DNA of 64,000 nt from Tieghemostelium lacteum (GCA_001606155.1 LODT01000042.1:271758-335757), one strand, 5' to 3'; counted from the first letter of the stretch, positions 45,723-56,023 are shown. The notes: generated from the letters alone by a model not told the origin. Made by a program: numbers and translations.

Positions 45723-46976
45723 TTAGACGTTACAAATGGTAACAGTTAATTGGTTATTGGAACAAACTGGGTATTTCAATTCAGTATTTTGTGTATTGAT
45801 GAGATAGTTTGATGTGCAAATTGGTTCACTAGATGATGAGGATGATGAGTGTGAAGATGAGTTATCAGATGATGATGATGAGGTAGTTGAAGAAGATGTA
45901 GTGGTACTAGTTGAAGTAGTTGAGGTGGTGGTGGTAGAGGTGGTAGTTGAAGTGGCGTTATGTGGAGCAGATGAGGAATCAGATGATTCAGATGACCAAC
46001 TATCAGAGGATTCAGATGACCAACTATCAGAGGATTCAGATGACCAACTGTCAGATGATTCACTTTCAGAGGACCATGACCAACTGTCAGATGATTCAGA
46101 GGACTCAGAAGATGAACCAGATGGTTTTGGAGTTGGTTTTGGTGAGCTAGTTGGTTTTACGGTTGGTGTGATGTGGATACCTTTTCTTGAACCTGGTGGG
46201 TTGTAACCGGTGGATGCAGTGGATCCAGTGATACCCCAACGAACGAAACCAGAGTTACCAGAGTTACCTGATCCAGATCCAGTTTGTTGACCAGAGTTTC
46301 CAGAGTTACCAGAGTTACCTGACATGCCAGTGTTACCAGTTTGACTACCGCCTGTAGCAGAAGTTGATCCAGTTGCTGAAGTGGAGGTAGCACTATTTCC
46401 ACTGTTTCCTGTGAGTGATCCGGTGGTGAAAGAACCGGTTGATGATGAAGAGGCACTGGTGACAACAGGTCCTGAACCAGTAGCTGTTATACCACCAGAG
46501 GTATCAGATTTGGAATAGATATTCTTGGTCAAGTAAGTTGAGTTACAAGTCATAAATTCAGATTCAACACCCATATCGATACAAGAGTTGAGGATGGTGG
46601 TGTAGGCAATAGTGGGTTCAGTGATGTTGTCACATTGATCAAAGGTCAAAGTTACGGTAGTATTGATGATATCTGGATAATCTTGAGAGCAGTTGAAATT
46701 GGTGACGGATCCAGGGAATCCACATTCACCGAATGGGAATGTAATGTTGTAGTTGAAATCTGTACATAGATTATCAATGTAACTTGACATGATCATCTCT
46801 TGACTGGTATAATCACATGTATAGACAATAGATTGAACACAAGCTCCAGTTAGGTAGGACATGATACCCCATGGTTGTCCTTTACATTGTGACTCTTTAT
46901 AATAAATTAAATTGGCATAATCTGCTGCAACACAAGCAAATATCAATGATAATGCAATGAATAAATACTTTGACAT
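45723..46976 (-). CDS. Secreted Cys-rich protein with long mucin-like Ser/Thr/Gly insert
   Basis: 417 residues from the ATG at 46976 (MSKYLFIALSLIFACVAA, a signal peptide). The frame is open upstream but without an ATG. The first ~165 residues after the signal align with the paralogue at 44838 (YANLIYY, MSYLTGACVQSIVYTC, TFPFGEC, LTFDQC, CIDMGVESEFMTCNST). About 200 residues of low complexity then interrupt the alignment: Gly/Ser/Asn repeats (SGNSGNSG), Pro/Lys-rich TPKPSGSS, repeated SSDSWSSE units, and Thr/Ser runs. The last ~35 residues (ICTSNYLINT, YPVCSNNQLTVTICNV) match the C-terminus of the paralogue. The insert would be heavily O-glycosylated, suggesting an extracellular matrix or coat role. 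Confidence 0.75.
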   Translation of the reverse strand: MSKYLFIALSLIFACVAADYANLIYYKESQCKGQPWGIMSYLTGACVQSIVYTCDYTSQEMIMSSYIDNLCTDFNYNITFPFGECGFPGSVTNFNCSQDYPDIINTTVTLTFDQCDNITEPTIAYTTILNSCIDMGVESEFMTCNSTYLTKNIYSKSDTSGGITATGSGPVVTSASSSSTGSFTTGSLTGNSGNSATSTSATGSTSATGGSQTGNTGMSGNSGNSGNSGQQTGSGSGNSGNSGFVRWGITGSTASTGYNPPGSRKGIHITPTVKPTSSPKPTPKPSGSSSESSESSDSWSWSSESESSDSWSSESSDSWSSESSDSWSSESSDSSSAPHNATSTTTSTTTTSTTSTSTTTSSSTTSSSSSDNSSSHSSSSSSSEPICTSNYLINTQNTELKYPVCSNNQLTVTICNV

Positions 46977-47605
46977 TCTTCTTCTTATATAATTAAAATA
47001 ATATATAAATAAAAAAAATTTTGAAGGATTCACTGATCGGTTTATAAAAATCTCGTTTATGAAAAAATCTAATAGCTCACAACTATTTTATTTTAAAAAA
47101 ATCATCAGAAAAATATTATTATTATTATTATTTAAACGACCTTAAAATGACTCTTAGTTCTCATGGAAGGCAATCTATTTGAATATCCCATCTTATTTTA
47201 AAAGATCAAACAGAAAAAACGTCATCATAGAACAGGTTATATAAAATGGAATCAATCTTAAGGAAATTTCAAAATTTTTCAGAATAATCCATGGAATATA
47301 AATTTTTGGATTCAACATCACATTACACACCATGAAATCCCAGGATATTTAGTTTTGTGTATAGAGTTTAATTAAAAATACATTTTAAATTAAGAATATC
47401 AACTATTTAATGTAGTATTCTTTTAATGTAATGTTCTTAATTACACTCTCCAAAACCTAGGAACTATTTTTTTCCGAAAAAGATCTGTTCGTTTTGCACT
47501 TTCTCATCATTGAATTGGATAAAATTTTTTAAATAAAGAATTAAAATTTTCTTATAAGAAATTGATTTTTCCAAAAACCGATCTTTTACAACAGCGATAG
47601 AGACA
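46977..47605. other. Divergent AT-rich intergenic region
   Basis: About 630 bp between the Cys-rich/mucin-like gene and the first beta-helix-like membrane protein. It contains an (ATT)n stretch near 47115 and A/T runs. No open frame or RNA signature is seen. Confidence 0.5.
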
Positions 47606-50124
47606 ATGTTTAAAAGTGTAATTTTTATAACATTTCTTTGCTTAATTTCCTATTGTACATCAACTGAATTCACTTGGAATGGTGGAAATGGAATTTTTTC
47701 AAAGTAAGAAACATCACAATCATCAAAAACCCACACCAAAACCAAAAATAGTGGGTGTGACATATGACAAAATTGGTAAAAATGAGATTATTAATTTTTA
47801 ATTAAAGTGTTTCCATGTGGAGTCCAAATACAACATATCCACAATACGGAGATACAGCACAGATTAATATTACAGGATCTACAGTTACATCAGATCAACT
47901 ACTAAATATTACATCGCTATTATTGAGTAATAATGTAAACTTTGTAATTGCTGATGATGGATATATAAACACACTTATGTCAATGGCAGGTGATTCTCAA
48001 TTGACAATCCAAGGATTGAACTTTGCAGTTGGATCATTAAAATCAACAGACAGTACTATACAGATTTATAAAACCAATATCACAAATTCCAATATAGATT
48101 TATCACAAAGTTCAAATTTAAATTCAAATGATACTCTTATAATATTATCAACTACTTTGACTTCAAATGTTAGTATAAAGTAATAATGTATCATTTATTA
48201 TCATCAGAATTCAATATTAATAATGTGGATATATGTATAATAGGATAATTCAACAGCTACTATAACAGGTAATGAATTTTCATTTTTTAGTTCAAGTACA
48301 TTGAATTTACATGGAACCAGTATATATACATTCAAACAGCTTGAACAATCATATTTTGCAGATGGTTATTTGAATATGTATGATCAATCACAAATTCAAT
48401 ACCAATCAGCTAATTTATACGGTGGAAATAAAACAATGTTCCAATTCAATCTCAATAATCAATCATCTATTGAATTCAGTCAAGGATCAACTGTATATAT
48501 AACTACATCCACTGTGACTGCTAAAGATTCATCATCATTGTCGTTGGTGAATACCAATAATACATTTTTACTCAATAATGTATTTACATTCCAAGACCAG
48601 AGTAAACTGATTTTCAATGGTCTGTCAGGTGATATTTCAATCGCAACTGCATTTGAATTCGTTGGAAATGCTTCATTCCAAATTCACAATATATCAGTTG
48701 AGTCTCCTGTCTATTTAAATAATCTCACCATGTCGACATCTGGAACATCTCTATCTGTAGACACAATTGGTGATTTCCGTTTAGGTGACAGTTTGAATCT
48801 TCAAGGTCAGGTATCAATACACAATTCCAATGTCTCTTTCATGTACAATCTCATCTCATATTCAAGTGGGCCATTATCTTCACTCAATGTCAGCAACAGT
48901 AAAATCACATTTGGTAACAACACATTGTTCACAACAGACTTTTCAATTACTGGTAAATTCACATTGATTAACACTAATTTGACTCTGCTAGCTGGTTCTA
49001 CAATGACCCTATACAATGGTAACGCCAAATTAATTTTCCCATATTTTAACATTTCAGGTGCCACCTTGAACATTAGTACCCAAGCATCTATCCAAAACTA
49101 CCCAATAACATACATTGACGATAGCTCGGTAATCTATAACTACGGTACCTATTTCCTGGGTAACAATCTAAACCTTGGTTTAAATGATTCCTATGGAGGA
49201 TTCCTAAACTACGGTACCTTTGAAATGGATGTAGGCATTACATTAGTAATGAACACAGCATTGTACAATCAAGGTAATATGACACTTTGGTCAATTAAAG
49301 TAGGATACCTCACCAATAACGGCAGTTTAATGGTACATCAACCTAGTGAAATCTTCTATAACTTTGCTCAACCTGGTGGTGTAATGAAAGTCAACCAAAC
49401 AACCATAAGTTACAATCAAGCATTTGAAATCAATGGTGGTGTAGTTGCTCTTACTGGATCTTTTATAAAACAAATTAATACACCCGGACAGAGCGTATTC
49501 ATTGGAGAGCATGGTCAATTAACAGCAAGTGGATCAATGTTAAGCACCATTCAATCCTCTGTATTAAACTACGGAAACATTGGTGATATTGCACATGTAA
49601 CCAATCTTGAAATCTCAGGAGACTATACTCAATACTTATCAGGTTCATTGATACTGTATATCGAATCACTGCAATCCGTTTCATCCTTTATTGTACATGG
49701 AAATGCCATTATAGAAGGTGAACTTATCATTGCACTTCCAACCACTCTAACAAACCTCAATGCAACTGACATCTTCTCCGACATCATTCAATTCCAGTCC
49801 GTAACAGGAACATTCACAAAACTCACTATTCAAGCACCACCACAAGCTAACATTCCAGAACCCAATCATCCATGCATCCTTACAGGAACCAAATCCATAT
49901 CTATATCATTTAACTGTGTTGACTCTTCTGATTCCAACAAGAACAACAACAATAACAACAACAATAATCGTACAAAAATGATTGTTGGTATTATCTTTGC
50001 AGTCTTGGCCTGTACAGCTCTTGTTGTTATAGTCGGTGTCATTTTATTCAAAAAGAAATTCAGTAAAAAAACAATCAAGAGATCAACTAGTAAAGATTCC
50101 TTATTGACCAATAACCACAGCTAA
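47606..50124 (+). CDS. Type I membrane protein with beta-helix-like ectodomain (copy 1)
   Basis: 779 residues from three exons: 47606-47703, 47808-48168 and 48244-50124. Intron 1 is GTAAGA...TTAAAG. Intron 2 needs the less common donor GTTAGT (48169) to keep frame; the nearer GTAATA does not. The signal peptide is residues 1-20. The ectodomain is rich in Asn, Ser, Thr, Ile and Leu, with repeating hydrophobic-polar strands (for example SSLSLVNTNNTFLLNN) and many N-glycosylation sites, as in right-handed beta-helix adhesins. The N-terminal FTWNGGNGIFS...MWSPNTTYPQYG matches the WN...NW motif of the neighbour. One membrane segment (MIVGIIFAVLACTALVVIVG) precedes a basic tail ending KDSLLTNNHS, a DxxLL-like sorting signal. 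The function is probably surface or endosomal; I cannot assign a ligand. Confidence 0.8.
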
Positions 50125-50321
50125 CCAAATAAACATACAACACCTCGAAAAAATTATAATTCCGATAAATTTCAAGAAGAAGGACAAAAACAATCATCAT
50201 ACTTTTTCTTCAGATATTTATTTTCTCAATTATTCTAAAAAATCTATTTTTTTTAGATAAAATTAAAAATTATTTTTTTACGAGTCTTTAGTGATTTTAA
50301 AAACCACATTAGTACTAAAAA

Positions 50322-53300
50322 ATGATGAAATCAAAAATAATTCTTTCTTTACTATTAGCTTTTATTTTGGTATCACATGGTTTTGTTCAACAAAATCTAG
50401 CAGGTTCTGCATCATCAGTAGAATCTTCTGATAATGCTCCATCCACAACAACAACAACAACAGCAACAACAACAACTACAACTACCTCATCATCTTCATC
50501 TGATGTTCCATCCACAACAACAACCACTACAACTGGTTCAACTGCTCCATCATCATCAGTAGAATCTTCTGATAATGCTCCATCCACAACAACAACAACA
50601 ACAACAACTACAACAACCTCATCTTCATCTGATGTTCCATCTACAACAACAACCACTACATCTGGTTCAACTGCTCCATCATCATCAGATAATCCACCAT
50701 CACCATCACCATCACCATCAACATCACCATCACCATCACCATCACCAACCCCAACCCCAACTCCATCACAAGATCCAGTTTGGAATGCAACCGTAGGTGA
50801 TTTCAATGAGTATGTATTAATTTTTATATTACAAACACATCTTAACTAGCAACTAATAAATATATTTTGTTTTGTAATTAATAGTCCAACCAATTGGAAT
50901 GATGGTTTTGTTCCATCAGCAGGAAATAATGTTACTATAAATACCGCAAGTGCTAAAGCTATTATCACAGCTCCAACCAACTTGGGTAGTGGTGAAATTT
51001 ACTTGGATAATGGTGCTGATTTAGACGTAAGAAGTACATTAACAGTTGGCTTTATCAATGTTTTGAATGAAAATTCTACATTATTTGCTGAATCATCTTC
51101 TATTAATGCCACTGTTATCAACGATGGTACTGTTTATTTGAATAATGTCACTGTCAGTGCTATTAAAAACAGTAATGTAGTTACCATTTCTGGTCCAGGT
51201 TCATTCTCATTAACTAATTCCTTCCACTTTATGGCCAACAATGCCGTTTTGAACCTTGGTTCATCCCAACTTGTCAATGGTTCAAGTAATATTTTAATGA
51301 ACAGTACCTCCGCAAATTTCGCTGGTGTAAGTATAAATATATAAATAATTATATATAAAGTATATTTTCTAACATTATATATACATAGTCAAATACCGTA
51401 ATTAATCAAGCACAAGTTTTAGTATCAAGTGACAGTAATGCCACATTTACTAGTTCAACTCAAATTGGTGGAACTGCTATTTTGGAAGTTCAAGGTCAAG
51501 CAACCTTCTCCCAATCACCATTAGTTTTATCAGGCACTGCCAATATTACTGGTGATGGTCTTTCCAATATTGTTTTACAATCTGTTGCATTGACTCTAAA
51601 TGATCAATCTCAAATCATCTCTGCCTCAACTGTTCAACTAACTGGTAACAAAACTAACTTACAATTAAATGTATGTTTAATTTACTATTTTTTTTAAATA
51701 TTTTACAACATTCTAATTTTGGAAATTAAAAATTAAAATATATAGGATGGTTCAAGTATTAATATTAACGGTGGTAGTTTATCATCTACTGGATATGTTG
51801 TTGATATTAATGATAACGCTGGTATCTATTTGACTAATAGTGGTGAATTGAATTTTGCCAATAACCAAATTCTCCTCTCTGCTAACGGTTCCATTTCTAA
51901 CAATGGTGGTTTGTTAACTATTAATGGTGAAGTTTATGCATCTGATACCACTCAAATTTTAGTTCAAAATGGTGCATTTAATAGTGCTACTACTACCTAT
52001 ACCTTAAGTGGAAATGCAATGATTACTGTATTCAACTCACAACACAATGCTACTGATTCTACATACAATGTAAATGGTGCTTCCATTTCATACTCATCAA
52101 GTGTTTTGAATTTGGACAATTCCCAATACTTCTTGAATGCCAGTACTTTACTCTTATCTAACATCACTTCACCAAACTTTAGTTTGTTAAGTGCTACCAT
52201 GGGTTCAAATGTCAAAGTCAACCAACAATCATCTCTATCCCTCTCCTCTAACTTCACATTCAGCATGGGTTCTCAATTGAGTATTGATAACTCTTTGGTA
52301 AACATTAGCTCCCCATCATTCCAATTGAATGATCAGTCAAGTATCACTGTTACCTCTACCTCAACTGTCACCGTTATCAATGGATACCCATTAACATTCG
52401 CCAACTCCTCAACTTTCACAGTTTCTCAATCTCAACTTAACATTAACGATAATGCTAACATTGGTATCTTTAATGTCAAGTCATCCAATGTCTTCATTGG
52501 ACCACAGGGTCAATTGATCACCACTGGATTCATCGGTTCCAACGTTAAGTTATTCACAGGTTACGAAAACCCAGCATTTGCCAATGTCCTTGTCAACCAA
52601 ATTGGTGGTGTATTCACTCTCTCCCCATACGTAATGACACTTCGTAACGCTCAATTGTCACTCTCCCAATCTGAAATCGTCGGTACATTCTCATTCAACA
52701 GTATCAACATGACTGGCTCTAACCTTACCCTCTCTGCCAACATTCACTCAACCTCTGACATTTACATGGACACCAACTCTTTATTAACCGTTGACGATAC
52801 CTTCAATCTAGACTGTAACATTAACGGTGGTGAATTGGTCAACACTCCAAACGGTGTCATCACAGTTACCAACCAAAATGCTATCATTGCAACCAACGTT
52901 GTCAACAGCGGTATCTTTAACATCCAAACCGGTGCTACCATCCAACAATTTGCAAATTTTGCTCCAGTCTTCAACGTCACCCAAGTCACCATGTTTGTCA
53001 GTAAATTCACTCAAGCAAACCCCACATCAGTTACCAATGTAGTCCAAGGCGCCATCTATGCTTCAAACCAAATCAATATCATGGACGGTACTGTCAACCT
53101 CTCCAATGGTGGACTTGTCAATCTCGCTGATGCCACTCCTTTAATCAGCATTGGTCAAGGTGCTATCTTGTCAGGTACCGGTTACGTCAACGGTACCCTC
53201 TCTGTCCAAGGTCAAGTAGGTAGCAGCACTGCACCAACTAAAATCGCAGTCAAAGGTACCTACGCCCAACAAGCCAATTCCTCTTTGATCTTAACCGTCA

Positions 53301-53785
53301 CTGACACCACCAACTACTCAACCCTCAATGTCACCGGTCAAGCCAACCTCCAAGGTAACCTCATTGTCGTCCTCACCGCCCCACTCCCAGTCACCAAAGA
53401 CCAAAGCGATATCAAATTAAACTTAATCACCTTCGGATCCTCAGTTGGTAAATTCGATAAAGTCACTTACCAATTACCACCAAATGCCCAACAAGATGGC
53501 TGTAACTCTTACGATATCACCAACAGTGGTATTAGTGTAACCTTTGGTTGTTTAACCCCACCACCCACCCCAACCCCAACTCACCAAATTGACTCTTCAG
53601 ACGGTACCTCCAACAAATCACACAATGGTAAAATGCGTCCAGGTGCTGTTGTCGGTATCATTTTCGCAGTTCTTGCATTCCTTGGTTTAATTGGAGTTGC
53701 TATCTTCTTCGTTCACAAGAAACGTAATAACAGAAACCCACTCGGTATCAATGAACCATTATTAAACAGAAAAGAATTAAATTAA
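50322..53785 (+). CDS. Type I membrane protein with Thr/Ser-rich stalk and beta-helix-like ectodomain (copy 2)
   Basis: 1,083 residues from four exons: 50322-50809, 50885-51326, 51389-51670 and 51746-53785, with GTATGT/GTAAGT donors and phases that close. After a signal peptide comes a 125-residue mucin-like segment with two near-identical Ser/Thr units (VESSDNAPSTTTTT) and Pro-Ser repeats. WNATVGDFNDPTNWNDGFVP then opens the beta-helix-like domain, a motif also seen at the start of bacterial adhesin passenger domains. The C-terminus repeats the copy 1 layout: a Cys pair, AVVGIIFAVLAFLGLIGVA as membrane helix, a basic stretch and an acidic dileucine (NEPLLNRKELN). The 3' half uses many C-ending codons while the 5' exons do not. 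Confidence 0.82.
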
Positions 53786-54021
53786 TCATTTAATTTTTCA
53801 TAATTTTATCATTTTTAAATACTAAATAAATAATATATATATTTTAACCAAATATCCATAATTATGTCAATTAAGTAATTTGTTTTTCTTTTTAAAGTAA
53901 ATTTAATTTTATTTTACAAAAACAAATAAAGATGATAATTATCTCACTATTTCAATTATTTCTTTTTAGATAACTATAGTTAATAAATATTCAATTTAAT
54001 GTATTATTAATATTAATAATA

Positions 54022-54129
54022 TCATACATAACTAAATGATGTTGATCTGGTTCTTCTATCATCATCTCTCTTTCCACCACCATAAGTTGGTCGACTAGGT
54101 TTAACACTGCTAAATAAACTTTTGAACAT
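54022..54129 (-). CDS. Small ORF 1 of minus-strand cluster, 35 residues
   Basis: ATG at 54129, stop TGA at 54022. It begins MFKSLFSSVKPSRPTYGGGK, followed by a basic/acidic run (RDDDRRTRST) and ends SFSYV. The base composition is clearly richer in G and C than its flanks, and the frame is uninterrupted. It is highly basic with no signal peptide. I recognise no family. KPSRPTYGGG loosely recalls the Pro/Gly segments of the other small ORFs upstream on the same strand. Confidence 0.5.
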   Translation of the reverse strand: MFKSLFSSVKPSRPTYGGGKRDDDRRTRSTSFSYV

Positions 54130-54246
54130 GTTATCAAATGAAAATGTAATATTAACAATAACAGGATGTTGTATTAATACAAATATAATTAATTATAGAA
54201 TTAATGGGAATAATAATAAAATTTTTTCAATTCTTGATCAAAAAGT

Positions 54247-54360
54247 TTAAAAATATCTCTTCGGAGGGGTTTGGGTTGATGTGGAATGATAAATATCCTG
54301 TTTATGAAAACAAAATTTCATTTCTACACAATTTGATAAATTCCGATTACCGTAATTCAT
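54247..54360 (-). CDS. Small ORF 2 of cluster, 37 residues (weak)
   Basis: ATG at 54360, stop at 54247. It reads MNYGNRNLSNCVEM at the start and ends TQTPPKRYF. The ending resembles PPNRPRF of small ORF 4. An acceptor-like CATAAACAG inside it (about 54299) and a GTAAGA donor just after small ORF 3 (about 54455) raise the alternative that its 3' part is a second exon of the neighbouring transcript. Confidence 0.3.
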   Translation of the reverse strand: MNYGNRNLSNCVEMKFCFHKQDIYHSTSTQTPPKRYF

Positions 54361-54456
54361 TTTATTATCTTTAATTTTGTAATAGATCTATTGATAGAAA
54401 GGTATTAATATCAACTGGGCTATATCGTTCTCAGACAATATCCTATTTCTTACCTT

Positions 54457-54582
54457 TTAAAATCTTATTTTGCCAGTTCCGAGAGTAGTGTATGGAAATA
54501 TAGGAGTTCTAGTTGAACCACATGGGTTTTTAGTTCTACCTCCTGGTGGTAAAGTTACTGGTGTTACAGTTGGGGTGTTCAT
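54457..54582 (-). CDS. Small ORF 3 of cluster, 41 residues
   Basis: ATG at 54582, stop TAA at 54457. It is Pro/Thr/Gly-rich: it starts MNTPTVTPVTLPPGGRTKNP and ends LGTGKIRF. The LPPGGRTK segment resembles LPGGDRKTK of small ORF 6. The GC content is well above flanking DNA. A donor-like AAAAG|GTAAGA follows within 3 nt of the stop. Its ATG follows an acceptor-like TTTTACTCAG, so a 5' non-coding exon is possible. A CA/GT-rich box (TTGTGTGTGTTAA, 54637-54649) lies about 55 bp upstream of the ATG. Confidence 0.5.
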   Translation of the reverse strand: MNTPTVTPVTLPPGGRTKNPCGSTRTPIFPYTTLGTGKIRF

Positions 54583-54745
54583 AATACAATTGCTGAGTAA
54601 AAAAATAGTGATGGTATTTGGGATCAATAAAAAAAATTGTGTGTGTTAAAATTAAAAATCAAGATATTTACATAAAATACTTTATATAAAAAAATATTAG
54701 GTAATTATTAAATTCATACATTTAATAATAATTATTTATTTGGGT

Positions 54746-54797
54746 TGAGAGTCTAGTGTTTTAATGTTAATGAGAGTCTAGAGTGTTTTAATGTTAA
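54746..54797. repeat. Tandem direct repeat, 25 and 27 bp
   Basis: Two consecutive copies of TGAGAGTCTAG(AG)TGTTTTAATGTTAA at 54746-54770 and 54771-54797; the second carries an extra AG. They lie between small ORFs 3 and 4. Confidence 0.85.
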
Positions 54798-54841
54798 TGA
54801 AATATATTTCCCTTGTGCTATGAAAGTATAATAAAACATAC

Positions 54842-54952
54842 TTAAAATCTTGGTCTATTTGGTGGTGCGAAAGGGTCTTTGGTAGGTACGCCCATAGGTA
54901 TTCTTGGACCACCTTGTGGGTTTGAAGGATTATAAGTTATTCTAGGCTGCAT
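54842..54952 (-). CDS. Small ORF 4 of cluster, 36 residues
   Basis: ATG at 54952 with an A-rich leader, stop TAA at 54842. It starts MQPRITYNPSNPQGGPRIPM and ends FAPPNRPRF. It is rich in Pro, Gly and Arg, with no acidic run and no signal peptide. NPSNPQGGP matches NPSGGPVGP of small ORF 6. The stop is directly followed by GTATGT, a donor-like sequence. The composition is much less AT-rich than the flanks, which supports coding. Confidence 0.55.
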   Translation of the reverse strand: MQPRITYNPSNPQGGPRIPMGVPTKDPFAPPNRPRF

Positions 54953-55226
54953 TTTTAATCTTACTATTTATTAATACAATGTTTTTAAAGATTAAATTAA
55001 AGAATTTATAAAATGTAAATATGAAAGTTTAAGAGAAAAATTTATTAGTAGAATAACCTTGTATTGTCTTCTCTTCTGATATTGAAATAAAAAATAGGAT
55101 CATTGTAGATAAAATAGTTAAATACAGAGGGGTTTATTCCCTTGAAAAAAAAATATCTAGATACTATCTAATAAAAAAAAGTGTAAAGGGTTTTGTTTTA
55201 TTACTTAATTGGATGGCATTTGGCGT

Positions 55227-55319
55227 TTAAAATCTTATGAATAGGTTTTTAATGGTTACCAGATTCTGATATTCTGCTTTATCAATAGCAACAACATATC
55301 TTACCTTTTGATGAGACAT
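55227..55319 (-). CDS. Small ORF 5 of cluster, 30 residues (weak)
   Basis: ATG at 55319, stop TAA at 55227. It begins MSHQKVRYVVAIDKAEYQ and ends NLFIRF. The last codons share the ATAAGATTTTAA ending with small ORF 3. It lacks the Pro/Gly motif, and the GTAAGA after codon 5 could be a real splice donor, leaving only MSHQK as an exon. It may therefore be a first exon or a decayed member. Confidence 0.25.
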   Translation of the reverse strand: MSHQKVRYVVAIDKAEYQNLVTIKNLFIRF

Positions 55320-55791
55320 TTACCAATTCAGTGGAATAACCTCATTAATAAATAGTTTTGGGAATCTTTTTATAAATTGGGTTTTATTTCAACCCCAGTG
55401 GACTACATTTCTATATTACAGTCATGATGTCAAAATGTAAAATGATTTAGGAAGGTGAAGATGTTTAGATACAATAGAGATACAAATAAATGAGGTTAAG
55501 GAAAAATAATTGTACAATGTATATGATGTTTTTATTTAAAAAAACAATATAGAAAGTGGTGGTGGGTACTGATGAGTATGAGTTTGTTTGAAAATTATAA
55601 ATGTACATAGAAATAACAATGATATTTGAAATGGTTGATGATATGATATTATTCAATAGTTTAAATATTTATTACAAATAGTATAAAGTATGTGGTATTT
55701 CATTGAATAATATCTTTGTTGTTTAAATGTTAGTATACACTACTGAATATATTAAAATTCTAATTAAGAACCTACAAGTTATTTGGTTGGT
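55320..55791. other. AT-rich spacer between small ORFs 5 and 6
   Basis: About 470 bp. A 63-codon AT-rich frame on the minus strand (55465-55656) is just low-complexity Ile/Tyr/Asn sequence. I see no gene here; it probably holds the 3' untranslated region of small ORF 6. Confidence 0.5.
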
Positions 55792-55941
55792 TTAATTTCT
55801 GACTTTAGTCTTACGATCACCTCCAGGTAGATTTACAATACCAAAAGGAGATGGTCCTTTTGGTCCGACTGGACCTCCGGATGGATTGACCATTGATCCG
55901 CTATGAAAGTTAGTTTTATAATCAGAATCGTAGAATGACAT
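55792..55941 (-). CDS. Small ORF 6 of cluster, 49 residues
   Basis: ATG at 55941 after an A/T-rich leader, stop TAA at 55792. It starts MSFYDSDYKTNFHSGSMVNP, then a Pro/Gly segment SGGPVGPKGPSPFG, then LPGGDRKTK, ending VRN. It is the longest and best-looking member of the cluster. Its composition contrasts sharply with the AT-rich flanks. There is no signal peptide or membrane segment; the protein is basic and probably disordered. A CAACACCCACC box lies about 70 bp upstream of its ATG. Confidence 0.6.
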   Translation of the reverse strand: MSFYDSDYKTNFHSGSMVNPSGGPVGPKGPSPFGIVNLPGGDRKTKVRN

Positions 55942-56012
55942 TTTTTATTTAGTTGTGAATGATAGATGATGTATGATGAAAATAACCAACATGAAAAAAA
56001 TTAAACCTATTT

Positions 56013-56023
56013 CAACACCCACC
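56013..56023. promoter_or_regulatory. CA/GT-box upstream of small ORF 6
   Basis: CAACACCCACC on the plus strand (GGTGGGTGTTG on the gene strand), resembling GT-rich sites recognised by dictyostelid G-box binding factor in developmental promoters. A GT-rich stretch near 56090-56104 lies further upstream. The match is by eye only. Confidence 0.3.

Noticed and set aside
45814-46206. Long Asp/Glu-rich open frame on the plus strand opposite the mucin-like gene
   Set aside because: It is the antisense shadow of Ser/Thr repeat codons (TCA/TCT and GAT-type repeats) of the real gene on the minus strand, with no independent start signals.
50440-50760. Dense short repeats that resemble a satellite or CRISPR-like array
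   Set aside because: The repeats are trinucleotide-phased and encode Thr/Ser/Pro runs of the membrane protein stalk; there are no regular spacers.
50387-50806. 139-codon Val/Asp-rich frame on the minus strand
   Set aside because: Antisense of the ACA/ACT and CCATCA repeats of the membrane protein stalk; a low-complexity artefact.
55040-55090. 25-codon frame (MILFFISISEEKTIQ...) within the small-ORF cluster
   Set aside because: Too short and lacking the Pro/Gly or basic-aromatic ending of the other small ORFs; likely chance.
55465-55656. 63-codon Ile/Tyr/Asn frame on the minus strand
   Set aside because: AT-rich low-complexity translation without motif, leader or composition shift; likely untranslated sequence.
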